The notes under the pieces: generated by a model
What the model was told of the DNA's origin: nothing
The model's input: the letters and a program-made list of their open reading frames with translations, nothing else
Database searches by the model: none
Assembly: GCA_963710745.1 (NCBI GenBank)
Contig: CAVQBP010000023.1
Span: 62,001-126,000 of the forward strand
Source of the DNA: CAVQBP01 sp963710745
GTDB taxonomy: Bacteria > Bacteroidota > Ignavibacteria > Ignavibacteriales > Ignavibacteriaceae
DNA length: 64,000 nucleotides
Direction of reading: 5' to 3'
Shown here: piece after piece, positions 36,340 to 45,937 of the stretch
Numbering within the stretch: position 1 is the first letter of the stretch
Layout: every line of letters starts with the position of its first letter
Made by a program: the position numbers and the translations under genes

Positions 36340-37447
36340 TTAACCTCCTAAATATTTGTAAAGCCTGTTAAAAGAATTAATGTTATTATCCCATGAAAAT
36401 TTTTCCTGAGCGGTTTTTTTCCCGTTTAACCCTAAATTCAGGGTATACTCTTTATTCTCAATAAGGAAAGTTACAGCCTCCGCAATTGCAGAAGGATTTT
36501 CTTTCCCGACTAAAATTCCATTTATTTTATTGTCTATTATTTCTTTTAAACCACCGGTATCTGCAGCAATAACCGGTCTGCCCATGTGCATCGCCTGTAA
36601 AGCCACCTGCCCAAAAGCTTCCTTCCATCTTGACGGTACAATTACAATCGAGGACTTGTTAATTACCTCCGGTATTTCATCAGGATTTATCCAACCTAAA
36701 AAATCGACCATATTTTCAATCCCCGATTCTTTAGTCTTATTTATTAATTCATCTTTAGCCGGACCATCCCCGGCAATCATTAATTTTATTTCCGGATACT
36801 TTTGAGAAACTATTGAAACCGCATCAATTGCCAGGTCAAAACCTTTCTCATTAACAATTCTTCCAAAACAAAGCAGCACAGGGGGTGAAAAAGAAACCTG
36901 TGAAGGTTCGATAACCGGTTTTTCCAGGCTGGGATAAATTACCGAGGAGTATTTTTCAACTTCAGGGTTTAATCGAATTACTTCATCAATGATCGACTGT
37001 GATGATGCAGTAATCCAGTCCGCATTTTCCAAAGACCGAAGAAATAATGAATTTGTTTTTGCCGCATTATTTTCGACAGAAAGACGAAAGGAGACAATAG
37101 TTTTAGCCTGTAGGGAATTATTTGTTTTAAAGATGAAAAAAGATACTGGGATCAGTAAAATTTATATGCACTATATCTGGTTTAAATTTTTCCTTTACTT
37201 CTTTCAATCTTTTTATACTAGAAAATATTCCTTCAACATCTTTATTTTCTAAAGAAGATTGAAATCTAAACCTGTGGACAGGAATGGAATCGTATTCATC
37301 TATATCGGGCAGATCAAGGTTACCATGAGAAGTTACGACACTGAATTCATATCCGAACTTTTTCATTGCCGGGAGGAATCTAGAAGTATGAACTTCCACC
37401 CCGCCTATATAAGGCCGGAATAATTGTGTCCAGTAAAGAATTCTCAA
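36340..37447 (-). pseudogene. GT4-family glycosyltransferase interrupted by one frameshift
   Basis: The N-terminal part (37127-37447) has LYWTQLFRPYIGGVEVHTSR and FKPDIVHINF. A one-base shift at the AAAA/TTT run near 37124-37133 then leads to KTIVSFRLSVENNAAKTNS and the C-terminal GT1-type domain (36340-37032) with LLCFGRIVNEKGFDLAIDA, GDGPAKDEL, and the EAFGQVALQAMHMGRPVIA donor-binding motif. The total of about 369 residues is normal for GT4. A homopolymer indel is the only defect. Confidence 0.84.
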
Positions 37448-37481
37448 AGTATTTAATCTTTAATAAATAAATAAAAAGTGT

Positions 37482-39161
37482 TTATATCTTTTCAGCAGAT
37501 AATAAGGTTATATTATCCTCAAACAATTTCCCGGTGTTCAATTTATAAACTCTATCTGTCAATTTTAAGATTTCCATGTTATGACTTATTATTAATATAG
37601 CAGGAGAGTTGTCAATACTTTTAATGTTGTTCATAAGCTTTTCCATAGAACCGATATCAAGATGATTAGTAGGTTCATCCAGGATCAGGAGTTTCGGTTT
37701 ACTTAATAAAGCTCTGGCAAGAGCAATTCTTTGCCTTTCCCCCCCCGAAAGGAGCACTCCATTTTCGCCCATATAACTATTATACTTTTCGGGAAGCTCC
37801 TTTATAAATTCATCTGCGGTTGATAATTTAGCTGCAGCAGTTATTTCTTCAATATTCAGATCGGGATAACCGTAAGAAATATTTTCAGCAATGGTTCCTG
37901 CAAAAATTATAGGATCCTGAGTTAATATTCCAATATTCTTTCTAAGCTGCATGATTGATACCCAGTCATATTCTTTTCCGTCTGCAAAGACGGTACCTTT
38001 AAGGGGTCTGTAAAAACCTAAAATTAAATTCACGACAGTTGTCTTGCCTGACCCGTTGCTCCCTATAATTGCAACAGAATCACCCGGATTAATAATAAAT
38101 GAAATATTTTTCAGCAGAAGATTATTGTCATATCCGAAATCGACGTTTTTAAATTCTATTTTTCCCGTAAAATCAATATCTTCCTTTCCGTTGTAAGGAT
38201 TATCATTTTTAGTTTTGATTAGTTTGTACAATGTATCAGCAGATTGAGTACCTTCAATAATTCCAGGAACTGCAGAAATTATTAACCCGATATATTTCTG
38301 GAGAAATACTACACCGACATAAAAAGATATCATATCCCCTGTCGAAATTCTGGATGCCGCAATTTGGATTCCGCCGACAATAAGTATTAAAATTCCTGAG
38401 CCATTGATTATCATCTCCTGGATCAGTTTATAAAGAGAATTGAACCATGCGGCAGAAACACTAACCGAAGTAAAATTTTTTAACTGATGTTTCTGTCTGT
38501 TGATTTCAATTTCTTCGGCAGCCTGGGCTTTTGTAAGATCCATTTTCTGCAGAACAAACAATACCCCGCTGCTAAAATCTTCAAAAGCACGGTGGTATTT
38601 GAAATTATGCTTTTTGTATTTTTTCCCTACAATTTTGTTGATCAGAATAAAAAAAGGTGCAGCTGCAAGCAAGGCCGCCAACAGAACCCAGTCAATAATA
38701 TAAAGGACAACCAGAATTGCAGAGCTGATAATTAATGACGGGAGCACGTAAGTAATAACCAGGTTAAGCATAACATCAATCCGGTGAGTATCCTGAACCA
38801 CGCTCGCATGAAGCTTACTTTTATCCGATTTACTGTAAAACTGCTGCGAGAAAGAATAGAATTTATAGAGTAAATTTGTCCGGAATCTTTCAATTGCCTG
38901 TTTCGTGGTTTTCAGAGTAATATACCGGTTCCACATACTGACTAAACCGTTAAATATGTACAATAACGCAATGACACAGGAAATTAAAATCAGTCTTTCA
39001 ATATTTTTTGAAGGTACAACATCATTGAATATATATTTTACGAGCAGTGCTATAGGGAAAAGAAGTGCTGCCTGAAAAACTGATAAAATTACACTGAGCA
39101 ATATCAGGCGGTATGAATCTTTCAGGAAAATAAAAGAATATTTTATTGAAAATTTACTCAC
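37482..39161 (-). CDS. ABC transporter, fused permease and ATPase
   Basis: 559 residues. Six membrane helices (about 15-300, type-IV exporter fold) are followed by the nucleotide-binding domain with Walker A GSNGSGKTT (~375), the signature LSGGERQRIALARAL, Walker B LLILDEP and the H-loop SHNME. It lacks an N-terminal C39 peptidase. It is the first gene of the nine-gene operon, so it probably exports the lipid-linked glycan, or a modified peptide, made by the downstream enzymes. Confidence 0.92.
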   Translation of the reverse strand: MSKFSIKYSFIFLKDSYRLILLSVILSVFQAALLFPIALLVKYIFNDVVPSKNIERLILISCVIALLYIFNGLVSMWNRYITLKTTKQAIERFRTNLLYKFYSFSQQFYSKSDKSKLHASVVQDTHRIDVMLNLVITYVLPSLIISSAILVVLYIIDWVLLAALLAAAPFFILINKIVGKKYKKHNFKYHRAFEDFSSGVLFVLQKMDLTKAQAAEEIEINRQKHQLKNFTSVSVSAAWFNSLYKLIQEMIINGSGILILIVGGIQIAASRISTGDMISFYVGVVFLQKYIGLIISAVPGIIEGTQSADTLYKLIKTKNDNPYNGKEDIDFTGKIEFKNVDFGYDNNLLLKNISFIINPGDSVAIIGSNGSGKTTVVNLILGFYRPLKGTVFADGKEYDWVSIMQLRKNIGILTQDPIIFAGTIAENISYGYPDLNIEEITAAAKLSTADEFIKELPEKYNSYMGENGVLLSGGERQRIALARALLSKPKLLILDEPTNHLDIGSMEKLMNNIKSIDNSPAILIISHNMEILKLTDRVYKLNTGKLFEDNITLLSAEKI

Positions 39162-39623
39162 TTATTGCCAATAACTTTAATAAATGAAAAAAAACATTTT
39201 TTTACTCTAATTTAACTAAAGAATGTACTGTATGAGATTTTGATTAAGTAAGTTAATTTTTGAAATGATAAAAAAAATAATTTAATTTTCTATAAAAGGA
39301 TGTGTTTTTCAACAAGATAAACTACAATGAGGAGTCCCAGAAAAAGACATATGGAATGAATGATTTTACAACCAGGGATTATATGTTTGTGCTTTACAGC
39401 ATAGTAAGGCTGCATTGTTTCTTAAGATTATTTTGTTCAATTTTGCATTATATATAAATCCTTTCTTTACGCAGAATAAGATATTAACTGAAATTATGCT
39501 ACAATTCTTCAGGGTCATTTTGTAAGACCCGGAGGATGCTTTTTTTGTAACCTTGAAGGTCTTCAAAGTGACCTTCAAGGTTTGAGCCTAAACTTTAGTT
39601 ATTTAGAAATGAGGGAGAAAAAA
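39162..39623. promoter_or_regulatory. Divergent intergenic region with a strong palindrome
   Basis: It separates the ABC-led operon (minus) from the oxidoreductase gene (plus). A short hairpin (GGGTC ... GACCC) followed by a T7 run lies at about 39510-39547. Directly after it, AACCTTGAAGGTC (39549-39561) and GACCTTCAAGGTT (39570-39582) form an exact 13-base inverted repeat with an 8-base spacer, 41 bases before the oxidoreductase ATG. No T tract follows on either strand, so it fits an operator or cruciform better than a terminator. Confidence 0.5.
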
Positions 39624-41261
39624 ATGGGAACAAATCTTATTGAACGCAGAAACTTCATAAAAAAAGTGCTTGGGGGTATTGCATTCATGTCGTTAGACTG
39701 GAAAATATTTCCAAAGGGATTCAACAATGTTTTAGGGGAAAACGAATATGACGCTATTATTATCGGTTCGGGATTAGGAGGATTGAGCTGCGCTGCTGCA
39801 TTTGCAAAACAGGGATTTAAGCCGCTGGTAATTGAACAGCATTCTAAAGCCGGCGGTTATGCAACTACTTTTATGCGTCCCGGCGGATTTGTATTTGATG
39901 TTTCACTCCATTCAACAACTGTCGGAGAGAGAAACGGCATTCACAATCTTATCCCCGGATTTCCCGAAATAGAGGAAGTTGAATTTGAACCGCACCCTAA
40001 TCTGTACAGGGCAATATTTCCCGATTATGATATAAGGGTGCCGCAGAAAAATATTGCAGCATATATAAACCATCTTATAGAATTATTCCCCGATGAGAAA
40101 ACAGGTATTGAAGGAATATTTGAAGATATGGAGGGAATACGAAATGATATAGGAAAGTTTTCTGCTGCAGGCGGAAAAGTTGATATGAATTCTTTCCAGC
40201 GGGATTTTCCATATTTAGTCAAAAGTTTCAATCGTACCTGGGGCAATCTTGTGGACGCAAGGATTACAAATCCAAAGCTTAAAGCAATCGTTTCGTCTTT
40301 GTGGGGATATTACGGATTACCTCCGTCAAAACTTTCACCCTTTTATTATGCTATGCCTACATACGGATATTTAAAGAACGGCGGATATTATCCAAGGGGA
40401 AAATCGCAGAAAATAAGCGATGCTTTTGAGAAGTATGTTGAAAAACACGGCGGCAAAGTTATGTTAAGCAGCAGGGTTGAAAAGATACTTACAAAAGAAG
40501 ACAAAGCTTATGGTGTTGCCACGAGTGATGGAAAAGAATATACCGCAAAAGCTGTAGTTTCCAATGCAAATACATTTGATACTTTTAACAAAATGCTGGA
40601 TGACAAAAGTGTATTGAAAGAATACCTGGCAAGGATGGAAAAGCTTAGTGTAAGTCTTTCATGTTTCCAGGTTTTCCTCGGACTTAAAAAAGACCTGGTT
40701 AAAGAAACCGGAATCACGGATTCCGAAATATTCTATAATACAGGGTATAATTCTGATGCCGACTATGATTTAATGAAAAAAGCTGATCTGGAAAACGGAG
40801 GATATGCCGTAACTCTTTATGATAATGTTTATAAAGGATATTCACCTGAAGGAAAGAACACTTTAAATATTTTAACGCTGCAGGGCTTTGATCACTGGGA
40901 AAAATATAAAGAGGACTATTTTAATAATAATAAGGATGCATACAACAAAGAAAAAGAAAGAATGGCCGACGTCCTGATCGATAAGGCTGAAAGCACTCTC
41001 CTGCCAGGATTGAGAGACGCAATCGAAGTTAAGGAAATAGGCACCCCGTTAACTAACATGAGATACACGAGCAATTACAGAGGAGCAATTTATGGATTCG
41101 ATCAAACGCTGGATAACTCCGGGAATACCAGGCTTGGTCATTCGACACCTGTAAAAAACCTTTACCTGTCCGGTGCATGGACTAAACCCGGCCATGGTTA
41201 CGGAGGAGTTCTCTACAGCGGTCTGGAATGTTTTGGCGAGATCATGAAAAACTGGGGATAA
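39624..41261 (+). CDS. Phytoene-desaturase/CrtI-like FAD oxidoreductase with Tat signal
   Basis: 545 residues from the ATG at 39624, which follows GAGGGAG by 7 bases; the frame extends upstream to a TTG but without support. A twin-arginine signal (ERRNFIKKVLGG) is followed by the FAD-binding Rossmann motif DAIIIGSGLGGLSCA with VIEQHSKAGGYATTF. The C-terminal flavin motif LYLSGAWTKPGHGYGGVLYSG is typical of the CrtI/retinol-saturase family. It is probably exported folded to the periplasm. Substrate unknown; no other carotenoid gene is adjacent. Three decayed copies of its 3' end lie at 51.0, 55.4 and 57.4 kb. Confidence 0.88.
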   Translation: MGTNLIERRNFIKKVLGGIAFMSLDWKIFPKGFNNVLGENEYDAIIIGSGLGGLSCAAAFAKQGFKPLVIEQHSKAGGYATTFMRPGGFVFDVSLHSTTVGERNGIHNLIPGFPEIEEVEFEPHPNLYRAIFPDYDIRVPQKNIAAYINHLIELFPDEKTGIEGIFEDMEGIRNDIGKFSAAGGKVDMNSFQRDFPYLVKSFNRTWGNLVDARITNPKLKAIVSSLWGYYGLPPSKLSPFYYAMPTYGYLKNGGYYPRGKSQKISDAFEKYVEKHGGKVMLSSRVEKILTKEDKAYGVATSDGKEYTAKAVVSNANTFDTFNKMLDDKSVLKEYLARMEKLSVSLSCFQVFLGLKKDLVKETGITDSEIFYNTGYNSDADYDLMKKADLENGGYAVTLYDNVYKGYSPEGKNTLNILTLQGFDHWEKYKEDYFNNNKDAYNKEKERMADVLIDKAESTLLPGLRDAIEVKEIGTPLTNMRYTSNYRGAIYGFDQTLDNSGNTRLGHSTPVKNLYLSGAWTKPGHGYGGVLYSGLECFGEIMKNWG

Positions 41262-41450
41262 GATTAACTGCTGTTAGCATATAATTAACCAATGGCTGAG
41301 AACTCCGTTTGCAGTCTTTGACGAGGTGGGAGTCCGCGGACTTTGACCTGATTTATCCCCATTTTCCTTATCCTTTTACTTCATTCTTAATAATTAATAT
41401 TGTATTTTCTGTTCGGGATTAAACCTATGAGAAACTAAATCCACTTTAAA

Positions 41451-44400
41451 TTGACGAAAAGTATTAAATATCATCACTTTGCTCAATTTACCGTAATTTG
41501 GCTTCTTTCTGTTTTACTGAATTTGGGGAACATAACATTCTTACAAGCACAAAAAACTATATTTGAGCATATCTCCCTAGAACAGGGACTTTCACAATCC
41601 ACTGTAAATTGTATTCTGCAGGACCAACAAGGATTTATCTGGTTCGGTACATTTGATGGTCTCAATAAATATGATGGATATAATATTACTGTTTATAAAA
41701 ATATCCCCGGTGATTCAACAAGTCTGAGTCATAACTGGGTTTATTCGCTTTGTGAGGATAGTTCCGGAACATTATGGGTAGGTACTCTTGGAGGAGGTCT
41801 AGATAAGTTTAATAAAGAAACTGAACATTTTACTAGTTTCCGGAATATTCCAGGGGATTCTTCCAGCCTTGACGATGATGAAGTCCTGTCACTGTATGAA
41901 GACAATAAAGGAATACTTTGGATTGGTACAAAAAACGGACTTAACAAAATGGTCAGCGATTCAGATATAGATAGAAAAAATCAAAATAGAAAAGACTATT
42001 CAGATCAGGTCCATTTCATTCATTATGCACGCAATTTTAAAGCTGATAATAATTTAATTAATGCCAATAACATTAATCAAATTTATTATGAAGATAATTC
42101 CGGGGGATTATTGATCGCTTCCAATTATGGTCTTGAAAGATTCGATACAGAAAAAGAAAGTTTCGGACATTATTTCCCTGATCGATTACTAAAAAATATT
42201 CTTGGTGCAATTAACACCATTTACATAGATCATTTTAATTCGATGTGGGTTGGTACAAATGAAGGACTTTTCAAAATAAATATGGATGATAATCCTCCGG
42301 ACAAAGATTCTTTACTTACTTTTATCAGGTACAGACACGATCCTAAAGATCCCAACAGTTTGAGTGATGACAAAATAACATCTATAAAAGTAACTGCATC
42401 AGCACTTCCGGGAGAAAACGTGCTGTGGGTTGGAACTGCAGATGGTCTCAACAAAGCAGTTCTTTCGGAAAATAAAAATAATTCAAATGTTGGGAGGAAA
42501 AAACTATACTTCCTTCATTATTATCACGACACAAATAATCCCAATAGCCTGAGCTCAAACAGTATTACATCAATCTATAAAGATCGTTCCGGCCTGCTTT
42601 GGATCGGAACGGATGACAGCGGTGTCGACAAGCTTTATCTGAAAAAACAAAAATTTCATGCTTATAAATACAACTCCAACCAACCTAATGGATTAATCAC
42701 CGATCCAGTCAGAACAATATGCGAAGATCAGTATGGAATGATCTGGTTTGGTTCATGGCACGAGGGGCTTGTAATGTTCGACCGGCAAAAAAATAAGTTT
42801 GTAAGATTCTTAACTAATAAGACCAATGTCAACAGCATATCAAGCAACTGGGTAACTTCAATCTTTGAAGATCGTTCAGGCACGCTTTGGATCGGCGCCG
42901 GTTCGCTCAACCGTTTGTACAGAACAAATGATTCGGATACTAAAAAGTTTCGTTTTAAAAGCATTGTTCCCGATTTTTCAACTTCAATATGTGAAGATAA
43001 AAAAGGAAACATCTGGGCTGGAAGCTGGGGCAGCGGTATCATTAGGCTTAATCCCCAAACCAATCAATACGTTATTTACAAACACGAGCCGGGAAATAAA
43101 TACAGCCTAAGTAACGATATTGTAAGAAAAGTATATGTAGATCGGTCAGGAGTACTTTGGGTCGGAACAGATGGCGGTGGTCTAAATAAATATGATCCAA
43201 AGACAAAACATTTTATTCATTACAAATATAAACCAAATGATCCGACCAGTCTGCGTCAGGACCAGGTCAATTCAATTTACGAAGACAGGGCAGGCAGACT
43301 CTGGGTAGGCACATACGGAGGGGGTCTTAACCTGCTTAACAGAAAAACCGGACAATTTACAGCTTATACCGAAAATGACGGCCTTCCAAACGACGTTGTC
43401 TACGGTATTTTGGAAGATGATCACGGTAATCTTTGGGTCAGCACAAACAAAGGTATATCAGTAATTACCTTCTCTTATGATAACAAGTTTAACAAGGAAA
43501 TTTTAAAATTCAAAAATTATGACGTAACCGACGGACTTCAAAGCAACGAGTTTAGTTATAGTGCTTACTTTAAAAGTCCAAAAACAGGTGAGATGTTTTT
43601 CGGCGGACCTAACGGTTTTAACTCATTTTACCCAGACAGCATAAAAAATAATACATACATTCCTCCCATTGTTATTACACAATTGAAATACTACTCCTCG
43701 GAATCAACAAATCAAAAGCCCGTAATAATAAAGGGAATATCATCAGATCGAAATATTGAATTATCTTATAAAGATAATATTCTCGTCTTTCAATTCGCAG
43801 CTCTAAGTTTTAGAGAATCATTTAAGAATGAGTATGCTTACAAACTGGAAGGTTTTAATAAAAACTGGATTGACCTGGGTACAAAAAGAGAGGCTACATT
43901 TACTAATCTGGATCCGGGTGAATATACTTTACGGGTTAGAGGTTCTAACAACGATGGTATATGGAATAAAACAGGGACATCATTAAGTATTATTATTACT
44001 CCTCCCTGGTGGAATACCTGGTATGCATATTTATCCTTCATAATAATTCTACTTTTTATTCTTTACAGCATAAGAAAATACGAACTCGGTAGAGTAAAAT
44101 TAAGAAACCAGCTGAGGTTCGAGCATGTTGAATCTCAAAAAATCAAAGAACTAGATCAATTAAAGTCACGGTTTTTTACAAATATATCACACGAATTCAG
44201 AACACCTTTAACTTTAGTAATAGGTCAGATAAATAACGTTCTTGGAAAGATTAACGATAATAAAATAGAAGAAAAACTCTTAGTTGCAAGGCGCAACGCC
44301 AACAGGCTGCTTACGCTTGTCAGCCAATTGCTTGATTTATCAAAAATTGAATCCGGCGGAACGAAATTAAAATTGGTAAGAAAAGATGTAATTCCTTTTC

Positions 44401-45383
44401 TGAAAAACTTATTCTACTCATTTGAAGCAATTGCAGTTGACAAATCTATTAACATTAAATTTGAAAGTGAAAAGAAATCATTCATAATTGATTATGAACC
44501 CGATAAACTTGATAAAATAGTAACAAACCTTCTCTCAAATGCTTTTAAGTTTACACATGAAAACGGCATAATTTCTTTAACAGTTTCATCCGTTTCGGGA
44601 AATGATAAAGAATTCATAAAGATTATAATAATAGACAACGGGATCGGTATTCCTGAAGAAGATCTACAGAACATATTTGATAGATTCTATCAGGTTGATA
44701 ATATTGATAAAAGGGTTTCAGAGGGAAGCGGTATTGGTCTTGCGCTGGTTAAAGAACTTATAGATTTACATAGCGGCACAATAAACGTTACAAGCAAACC
44801 CGGAGAAACAGTTTTCACTATTCAACTCCCGGTTTACCAAAAGAATACGGAAAATAATATTGAAGCAGATGCAATTGAGGGTGAGAGGGACGAAATAAAA
44901 CTGGACAGAGAGGATTTAATCGATTCGGAATATTTGGAAATTCCGGACGAAAAAGATAATGACGAAATCAAACCTTTGGTCCTTGTTGTGGAAGATAATG
45001 ATGATATTAGGAAATACATAAAAGATAACCTGAATGAGATTTTTAAAATCGAAGAAGCTGTAGATGGCGAAGAAGGATTTACTAAAGCAAAGGATATAAT
45101 TCCCGATCTTATTTTAAGCGATGTAATGATGCCTAAAGTTGATGGTTTTCAATTCAGTAAAAATATTCGTTCAGATGAAAAGACAAGTCACATCCCGATC
45201 ATTTTACTTACTGCTAAAGCTGCAGAGAAAGATAAAATCACCGGACTTGAAACCCGGATAGATGATTACCTTGTTAAGCCTTTTAGCGTAAAGGAGCTTC
45301 AGTTAAGAATCAGAAATCTGATTGAAATGAGAAAGAAGCTTCGTGAGAAATTCAGCTCGGCAATAATAATTCATCCGATCTGA
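41451..45383 (+). CDS. Hybrid two-component sensor kinase (Reg_prop/Y_Y_Y, HK, receiver), output split off
   Basis: 1310 residues from a TTG start with a signal peptide (ending FLQAQ). About a dozen propeller blades (WIGTxxGGLNKY) are followed by Y_Y_Y, a transmembrane helix (YLSFIIILLFILYSI), HisKA with His914 (NISHEFRTP), the ATPase boxes DNGIGIPEEDL and GSGIGLALVK, and a receiver with Asp1224 (LILSDVMMP). The frame ends after FSSAIIIHPI. One base shift at about 45373-45380 restores reading into SEVTADSVDQKFLKNVLDAI and the AraC domain listed next. The intact form would be a single ~1420-residue HTCS regulator of the polysaccharide-sensing type. Confidence 0.9.
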   Translation: MTKSIKYHHFAQFTVIWLLSVLLNLGNITFLQAQKTIFEHISLEQGLSQSTVNCILQDQQGFIWFGTFDGLNKYDGYNITVYKNIPGDSTSLSHNWVYSLCEDSSGTLWVGTLGGGLDKFNKETEHFTSFRNIPGDSSSLDDDEVLSLYEDNKGILWIGTKNGLNKMVSDSDIDRKNQNRKDYSDQVHFIHYARNFKADNNLINANNINQIYYEDNSGGLLIASNYGLERFDTEKESFGHYFPDRLLKNILGAINTIYIDHFNSMWVGTNEGLFKINMDDNPPDKDSLLTFIRYRHDPKDPNSLSDDKITSIKVTASALPGENVLWVGTADGLNKAVLSENKNNSNVGRKKLYFLHYYHDTNNPNSLSSNSITSIYKDRSGLLWIGTDDSGVDKLYLKKQKFHAYKYNSNQPNGLITDPVRTICEDQYGMIWFGSWHEGLVMFDRQKNKFVRFLTNKTNVNSISSNWVTSIFEDRSGTLWIGAGSLNRLYRTNDSDTKKFRFKSIVPDFSTSICEDKKGNIWAGSWGSGIIRLNPQTNQYVIYKHEPGNKYSLSNDIVRKVYVDRSGVLWVGTDGGGLNKYDPKTKHFIHYKYKPNDPTSLRQDQVNSIYEDRAGRLWVGTYGGGLNLLNRKTGQFTAYTENDGLPNDVVYGILEDDHGNLWVSTNKGISVITFSYDNKFNKEILKFKNYDVTDGLQSNEFSYSAYFKSPKTGEMFFGGPNGFNSFYPDSIKNNTYIPPIVITQLKYYSSESTNQKPVIIKGISSDRNIELSYKDNILVFQFAALSFRESFKNEYAYKLEGFNKNWIDLGTKREATFTNLDPGEYTLRVRGSNNDGIWNKTGTSLSIIITPPWWNTWYAYLSFIIILLFILYSIRKYELGRVKLRNQLRFEHVESQKIKELDQLKSRFFTNISHEFRTPLTLVIGQINNVLGKINDNKIEEKLLVARRNANRLLTLVSQLLDLSKIESGGTKLKLVRKDVIPFLKNLFYSFEAIAVDKSINIKFESEKKSFIIDYEPDKLDKIVTNLLSNAFKFTHENGIISLTVSSVSGNDKEFIKIIIIDNGIGIPEEDLQNIFDRFYQVDNIDKRVSEGSGIGLALVKELIDLHSGTINVTSKPGETVFTIQLPVYQKNTENNIEADAIEGERDEIKLDREDLIDSEYLEIPDEKDNDEIKPLVLVVEDNDDIRKYIKDNLNEIFKIEEAVDGEEGFTKAKDIIPDLILSDVMMPKVDGFQFSKNIRSDEKTSHIPIILLTAKAAEKDKITGLETRIDDYLVKPFSVKELQLRIRNLIEMRKKLREKFSSAIIIHPI

Positions 45384-45720
45384 AGTTACTGCAGATTCAG
45401 TTGATCAAAAGTTCTTAAAGAATGTATTAGACGCGATAGAAAAATATATGGATAAAGAATCATTTAATGTTATATCTTTAGCCGAACAGGTAAATATGAG
45501 TGAAGCACAACTTAACCGTAAATTAAATGCTTTAATTGATCAGCCGCCGGGAAAATTGATAAGATCAATGCGTCTGCAGCGGGCTGCAGATCTTCTGAAA
45601 CAAAACGCCGGAAACATTGCGGAAATATGTTACCAGGTTGGCTTCTCAGACCAGGCTAATTTCACCAGGAGTTTTAAAAAACAATTTGGGATCTCTCCTA
45701 CTCAATATAAATCCAACTAA
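45384..45720 (+). pseudogene. AraC-type DNA-binding output domain of the upstream hybrid sensor, out of frame
   Basis: The second part of the sensor gene, readable as a 90-residue ORF from 45448 and with in-frame coding sequence back to the frameshift. It has the linker FLKNVLDAIEKYMDKESFNV and a complete HTH_18 domain (SLAEQVNMSEAQLNRKLNAL, AADLLKQNAGNIAEICYQVGF, FTRSFKKQFGISPTQYKSN). It has no ribosome-binding site of its own. If the shift is real, the sensor is cut off from DNA and the regulator is broken; if it is a base error, this is the C terminus of one protein. Confidence 0.85.
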
Positions 45721-45937
45721 ATTGTTTAATTGTTAAATGGTTGAATAAAACCAGCAATAAAACAATTTAGCAATCAGACAATTTGATCGTCTCCAACCTT
45801 TCCTTTTCAAAAAACCATAGCTTTTCCTTTATGCAATAAAATGACAAACTCTTGCAAGGAATTACCAAGAGTTAGAGTAACCAAGCTCTATATATTTGCA
45901 CAGTTACAACAAAAACGAAGTAAAAAGGAGTAGAATT

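Noticed and set aside
30106..39161. Lasso-peptide cluster
   Set aside because: PqqD-like, kinase and PF14907 genes fit, but no asparagine-synthetase-like cyclase, no transglutaminase-like protease and no precursor were found.
39366..39578. Minus-strand ORF of 70 codons upstream of the ABC gene, considered as a RiPP precursor
   Set aside because: Its first part is the palindrome at 39549-39582, no start signal is seen and the composition is not leader-like.
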